From Talpa occidentalis (Eukaryota; Chordata; Mammalia; Eulipotyphla; Talpidae), in the NCBI RefSeq assembly GCF_014898055.3, contig NW_023601433.1, positions 89,289,106 through 89,353,105 on the forward strand: a stretch of DNA of 64,000 nucleotides, written 5' to 3'. Under the pieces are notes generated by a model. That model saw nothing but the letters and a program-made list of their open reading frames with translations, did not search any database and was not told the DNA's origin. Within the stretch, counting starts at the first letter, position 1. Every line of letters starts with the position of its first letter. The position numbers and the translations under genes are program-made. This document shows positions 60,046-64,000 of this stretch, piece by piece.

Positions 60046-60148
60046 CTGTTCTGTTCCCCACTCTGTCTCTGGTGAATCCTCTCACCCCCTGCACCTCTGG
60101 CCTGCACCCCAGCTCTTGTATGCATAAATAAATAAATCTTAATTTAAA
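60046..60148 (+). mobile_element. SINE subtype B, 3' part (resumes after the LTR)
   Basis: CTGTTCTGTTCCCCACTCTG, TGGTGAATCCTCTCACCCCC, GGCCTGCACCCCAGCTCTTG and the tail CATAAATAAATAAATCTTAA complete the SINE started at 59273. Joining by position across the 6-bp duplication restores the subtype B order without loss. Confidence 0.93.
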
Positions 60149-60405
60149 AAACGGCGGTGTGGCATAGGGCTCCATTTACACCACGTGTGCAGAACAGGTA
60201 ACTCCAGAGAGACAGAGACTGAATTCGTGGGTGGGAGAGCGTGGGCTGGATGGAAAGGGGAGCAACTGCTCAGTGGGTGCAGGGTTTCCTTTTGGGGTGA
60301 AGGAAATATCCCGATGGCTGTGCAGCCATGCAGGTGCCCATGGCCACTGCCCAGCTCATGGGACAATGGTCGGGAGTGTATTCCATGTCATGTGAGGTCC
60401 AGAGC
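60149..60405. other. Short unique spacer
   Basis: Nothing recognised. Confidence 0.5.
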
Positions 60406-60812
60406 CACACACACACAGCACACCATGAGCACACATGTGCCTGCACGCAAACGTGCACTAACAGACATGTGTACACAATACACTGTGCACGTGTGCACAC
60501 ATGCACACACCATGCATTTATTTACACTTACATGAAAGGATAACATGTGCCGTGCACAATGTACACCACACTGTGTGTTCGTGTGTGCACATACAACACA
60601 CTTGCACACATTTATATACACAGGCATGCATGCACACATACATGCATACCTGTGTATGCGCACACATGCACATGTGCGCGCATATACACAGTTGCACACT
60701 CGTGCACATATGCACGTGCATGTGCACATACACATGCTCGTGTGCACACTTGCGCACCCATGTGCACACACTCGTGCACGCTCATGCACACCCATGCACA
60801 TGGCTGGGTCAA
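60406..60812. repeat. Degenerate alternating purine-pyrimidine (CA/TG/CATG) tract
   Basis: About 400 bp of CACACA, TGCACA, CATGTGCA and GTGCGCGCATATAC words. Unlike a plain CA repeat, it switches strand character repeatedly, producing many small palindromes such as TGCATGCA and GTGCAC. It encodes His/Cys/Thr-rich frames as composition artefacts. It is prone to Z-DNA or cruciform formation. Confidence 0.88.
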
Positions 60813-60844
60813 GGGGCAGTGCATCATTTACTGCTAAATCCCTT

Positions 60845-60900
60845 ACCAGTCTCTGAGACACAGAGCTACTCAGTAAATGCTTGAACTAAATTACAGGAAT
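60845..60900 (+). repeat. L2/MIR-like tail relic
   Basis: 'gagctactcagtaaatgcttgaactaaattac' resembles the 'agtaggtgctcaataaatgtttgttgaatg' end of L2 elements. It is short and weak. Confidence 0.35.
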
Positions 60901-63059
60901 GAGAATTAGGTCATTTATAAAGGCAATTTCAGGTCTAATCTTTCATGTTATCTGTTGTGCAGATGACCAGAGAAGACCCATTACTCTTCATTTAAGACGT
61001 GTGAAATGTCAGGCTGCTGGCTCCAGCCACCTCGCTGCATGGCCACCCCTGGTGAAAGTTCTCGATGATGCATTGCACCTGCTCACCCTGGGCCCGCACC
61101 ATCCATCACGGCGCCTCTGCTGGGCTGGGAGGAGAGGCCACAGGACAGGCCCCTTGGCCAGGGTGGGGCTGCATGTCCCCCTGGGACAGCACCCGCTAGC
61201 TGGAGCTCAGCGTCTATTCTGGGCTTGTGTTCCTGAATAACGGCCGGGCCCACAGGCTGCTGGCCCGGAGCGGTGGGGGTGCTGGGCATCCCTTGGGACA
61301 CCCCCATTCCTCAGCGGCAGCCCTGGCATCTGTGCCCGACACCACAGGCTGCTTCTCACTGAGCACTGGCTCTTGCGGGCAGCTGTCTCCATCATGTGCC
61401 ACCCACCCTCATTGTCCAGGTGGACACCTCAAAACCCCTCACCCAGGAAGGTTTGGGTAGAGGCACAAACATACCCTAAAAGAACAGGGGCTGGGAGTGC
61501 TGTTTGCAGTGGCCAGTGGAAATGGGGAAACTGGCTGACCGGAGTGCCTGATGGGTGGGGTACTGGGGCTGCTGGCAGCTCTGAGGGGGCTAGGGGTCCC
61601 CCGTGCTGTGTGGTCACCCCTCTCCACCGCTGTCTGACCCCACCTGCGGACCACCCTGTGCCGTGTCAGAGGCGACTTCGGTCCTTGACACTGCGCACTG
61701 TGAGCGCGAGGCTCCATGGTAGGAGTGCAGAGCTGAGGCCCTGCCCACCCCAGTGTGGCCAGACACGGCCTGAGAAGGTGGGGCAATGACCAGCTTCCCT
61801 AGAAGAGGCCCGTGCCCAGACACTAGACCAGGGGAAACCCCAGGGGGACAGTCCCGTGCCAGGAGGGAAGGCACCAGGTATGTGGGCAGGCGGGAGGGCA
61901 TGGGCACCTGCATCAGCCCCCTACGTCCAGGGCAGGGCAGCTGCTCCCAAGTGTGCAGGAGCACTTTTGCCACCTAAAGACACACATACTCGTTCAAGGG
62001 CAGCGGCCCCTGGCAGACCACACGCCCCCCTCCCGGCCTCCACGGCTCTTGGGAATGCGCAGAATTGCGCTGCTGTTTTTAAGCCCGTCCTGTGGGCGAG
62101 CAGATGGGGGTCTGGTCCAGATGCAGCACCGGACTGGTGGGGGGCCGGTCCTTCCACAGCAGAGTGGGCGGCACGTCCAGCACCGTCTCCCCAGCAGCAG
62201 CTTCCCAGGACCTCGGGGAGCCTTTGCTTGGTGATTGTCGTGACGATTCTCTGCAGCCCCAGCTGTCACCGAGCAGAGGTTGGCATCTGGTCCCGTCAGG
62301 CTGGATGCCACTCAGCTGTCTGCACCTTCAGCCGCGTGGACCAGGGCGTTGTGCCAGATCCTTCCAGCTTGAGACTCCTCACTGGAGGGAGCCGGAGTCA
62401 CTTCCCAGCAGGCCTTGCAGAGGCCGCTCCCCTGGGCTCCGGGGCTCTGTGGCCGCCCGTGTCCTCAGCAAGGCAGGTTCACTCACAGGCTGTTTGACTT
62501 TATAGCCATGGAAGGACAAGGAAGCCTTCTTGTGCCTGCAAAATGCCACGGCAAGCTTCTAGAGCAGCTGGAAGCTTCTTCATAGCATTTCTTCAAGATG
62601 CTTCAGAGCCCAAGAGGGTGTCCCGAGAGGGGCCGGGGAAGCGGGACTCCGCGCAGCTACTTTACAAAACCTGAATTTATCTGGAATCCAGCTTTGATGG
62701 CCCAAGTTCAAATGACCTCTATGATTTTCAATCATTTTCTCAGAGAAAAAAGGTGTAAAGGATGATGAGCTGCAGTGTGCTTCAGGATGTGGGGGTGACG
62801 GGGCGTGCGGGGTGTGGAGGGTGAGAAGTGGGGGTGCGGCAGCTCATGCAGCAAAGAGCAAACCAGAGGGACACAGAGGTGTGGGCGCCCAGGGTGAGGC
62901 CGGGCGATGCCCTAGTGCTGAGACCTCTGCCTCCAGAGCACGCTGGGCTGGGAGAGGGTGCAGGGAGAGGCACTGGCACGCTGGACCAGGATTGCTGACT
63001 GGCCAGAGCCCAAGGCGACAGCTGTAACCCAAAATAATATTGCTGCAATTTTTTTGAGC
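60901..63059. other. Single-copy GC-rich DNA, no gene
   Basis: No domain or exon is recognised. A 213-codon plus-strand frame (61856-62497) is Pro/Ala/Ser-rich with no family resemblance. AT-rich sequence at 62660-62770 is unassigned. Confidence 0.45.
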
Positions 63060-63770
63060 ACCTGGTGAGAATGAGTTAACTGTGAGATAGTATTTTTTAA
63101 TTTTAATATCTTTATAAAATTTAAAATTTAACATTTAATTCCATAGATCCACCAGAAGTTACAAAGATGTCGAGGCCCCTTCATTCAGTTTCCCCCACTG
63201 GATATCTTCCACACGACCAGTGTACAACACCAAGAACCCGACAACGGGACGATCGGGGCCTACGGTTCTCTGCCCCACGTCACACGTGGAGTGTGATTGA
63301 CCCCCAACCTGTCAGCACAGAGGCCTCCCCCTGCTGGGGAGTCCCACCCACTCTCCACCAGTTCTGACCCCTGGCAATCCCAAATCTATTCTGCAGCTCA
63401 ACAGTTTCTCATGAGCAGATTGTATTGGGTTGTCGGAAAAGTCACAGTGCATTTTTGCCTGAAAACTTAGAAAAAAAAAGGTCTGGCTTTTCTGACAACC
63501 CACTATATTGTGAACTAAACCATACAGTAGGAGTTACATTGAAATGGGCTCTTTTCACTCAGCCTGATGTACTTGACTTTCCTCTGAGTTGTCTCTGTCA
63601 AGAGCAAGTTCCTTTTCATGGCTGAGTAGTATTCCACGTCTGCATAGACCTCGGTTAACCCTTCACCTGCTGAAGAAATTTGATTGCTTCTGTTTATGCC
63701 TCATAAACAAAGCTGCTGTGAATGACGGGGCAGTTTGGGGGGGGGACATTTTTCTCTATGGAAAGCAGGA
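63060..63770 (-). mobile_element. L1 LINE 3' region, antisense, with nested mariner-type element
   Basis: The plus strand reads as the complement of L1 3' sequence: 'ccatacagtaggagttacattgaaatgggctcttttcactcagcctgatg', 'ttttcatggctgagtagtattccacgtc', 'cccttcacctgctgaag', 'tcataaacaaagctgctgtgaatg'. The left part (63130-63420), with 'ctgacccctggcaatcccaaatctattctg', has the antisense wording just preceding. The L1 is disrupted at 63425-63503 by the mariner-type element. Confidence 0.8.
63425..63503. mobile_element. Mariner-type miniature element (MITE), 79 bp
   Basis: Terminal inverted repeats: TTGGGTTGTCGGAAAAGTC at the left and, read inwards from the right, GTGGGTTGTCAGAAAAGCC. They are flanked by TA on both sides (63423-63424 and 63504-63505), the hallmark TA duplication of Tc1/mariner. 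The size and near-palindromic design match mariner-derived miniature elements such as the 80-bp human MADE1, and the TTGGGTTG terminus matches cetartiodactyl mariners. It has no transposase and depended on one in trans. Confidence 0.85.
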
Positions 63771-63798
63771 GATGACCGCTGCTTTGTAATATGGTCTA

Positions 63799-64000
63799 TT
63801 TTTTTTTTTATAGAGGCATGTTTTTATTTATTTATTTGTTTGTTTGTTTGTTTTGTTTATGCATGCACTGGGTACAGTCAGAAGCACGGGAGGGTGAGAG
63901 AATTCACCAGAGCCAGAGCGGGGAGCAGAGCAGGCAGAAGGACCGAAGGACACTGCTGAGGGGAGCAGCGGGCGGCAGGAGAGGTCTGCGCGCCATGCGG
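63799..64000 (-). mobile_element. tRNA-derived SINE, subtype A, reverse, cut by the window end
   Basis: The 3' two thirds of a reverse subtype A SINE: tail complement TTTTTATTTATTTATTTGTT, GCACTGGGTACAGTCAGAAG, CAGAAGGACCGAAGGACACT, through GAGAGGTCTGCGCGCCATG. The head lies beyond the window. Its tail carries TTTTTTATAGAGGCATGTT (63804-63822), the complement of the AACATGCCTCTATAAAAAA unit seen in the SINE at 11257. Confidence 0.93.

Overview
This window looks like mammalian nuclear DNA. No protein-coding gene, rRNA, tRNA gene or CRISPR array could be supported. The evidence is tRNA-derived SINEs with A-rich tails and 13-17 bp target-site duplications, 5'-truncated L1 fragments in both orientations, solo retroviral LTRs, a mariner-type miniature element, MIR-like scraps and long microsatellites. 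The SINE head (GGGCCTCCCTGGTGGCGCAG) resembles the tRNA-derived CHR SINEs of even-toed ungulates and whales, but its 3' body differs from CHR as I know it. A 79-bp element near the right end has termini like the cetartiodactyl mariners (TTGGGTTG). I infer a cetartiodactyl and cannot resolve the lineage.

The background is GC-rich single-copy DNA, in places CpG-rich, so it is full of long but meaningless open frames. It is punctuated by AT-rich islands with TAAT/ATTA and octamer-like words, notably 20.86-21.0, 30.2-30.4, 33.15-33.42, 45.34-45.80 and 47.27-47.5 kb. This pattern is common in gene-poor regulatory DNA around developmental genes; here that is inference from composition only.

Layout. 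0-10 kb: mostly unique, with an antisense L1 piece (3.3 kb), a 551-bp CAC/CA satellite (7.7-8.2 kb) and a CA repeat (9.2 kb). 10-20 kb: an LTR (10.2-10.6), a SINE with perfect duplications (11.26), a TG repeat (11.84), L1 pieces (13.5 and 16.07-16.95, the latter split by a SINE), a solo LTR with a 5-bp duplication (17.01) and a ZNF143-like site (18.67). 20-28 kb: unique GC-rich DNA. 28-33 kb: three SINEs and an L1 ORF2-end remnant. 33-47 kb: unique DNA with a five-copy 22-bp minisatellite (38.58), one SINE (41.56), a CpG-island candidate (42.44) and an L1 3' end (45.84). 47-49 kb: an odd CTAG/TTAA tract directly beside a second solo LTR of the 17-kb family, in the opposite orientation. 52-64 kb: more SINEs, a betaretrovirus-like solo LTR inserted inside a SINE (59.27-60.15), an alternating purine-pyrimidine tract (60.4-60.8), and an antisense L1 holding the mariner-type element.

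The genes do not 'work together' here because none is visible. What the window records well is a nested history of retrotransposition. The most reportable signals are the SINE family with two subtypes, an 18-bp tail unit shared by two distant SINE copies, three solo LTRs with exact target duplications, and the CTAG/TTAA tract.
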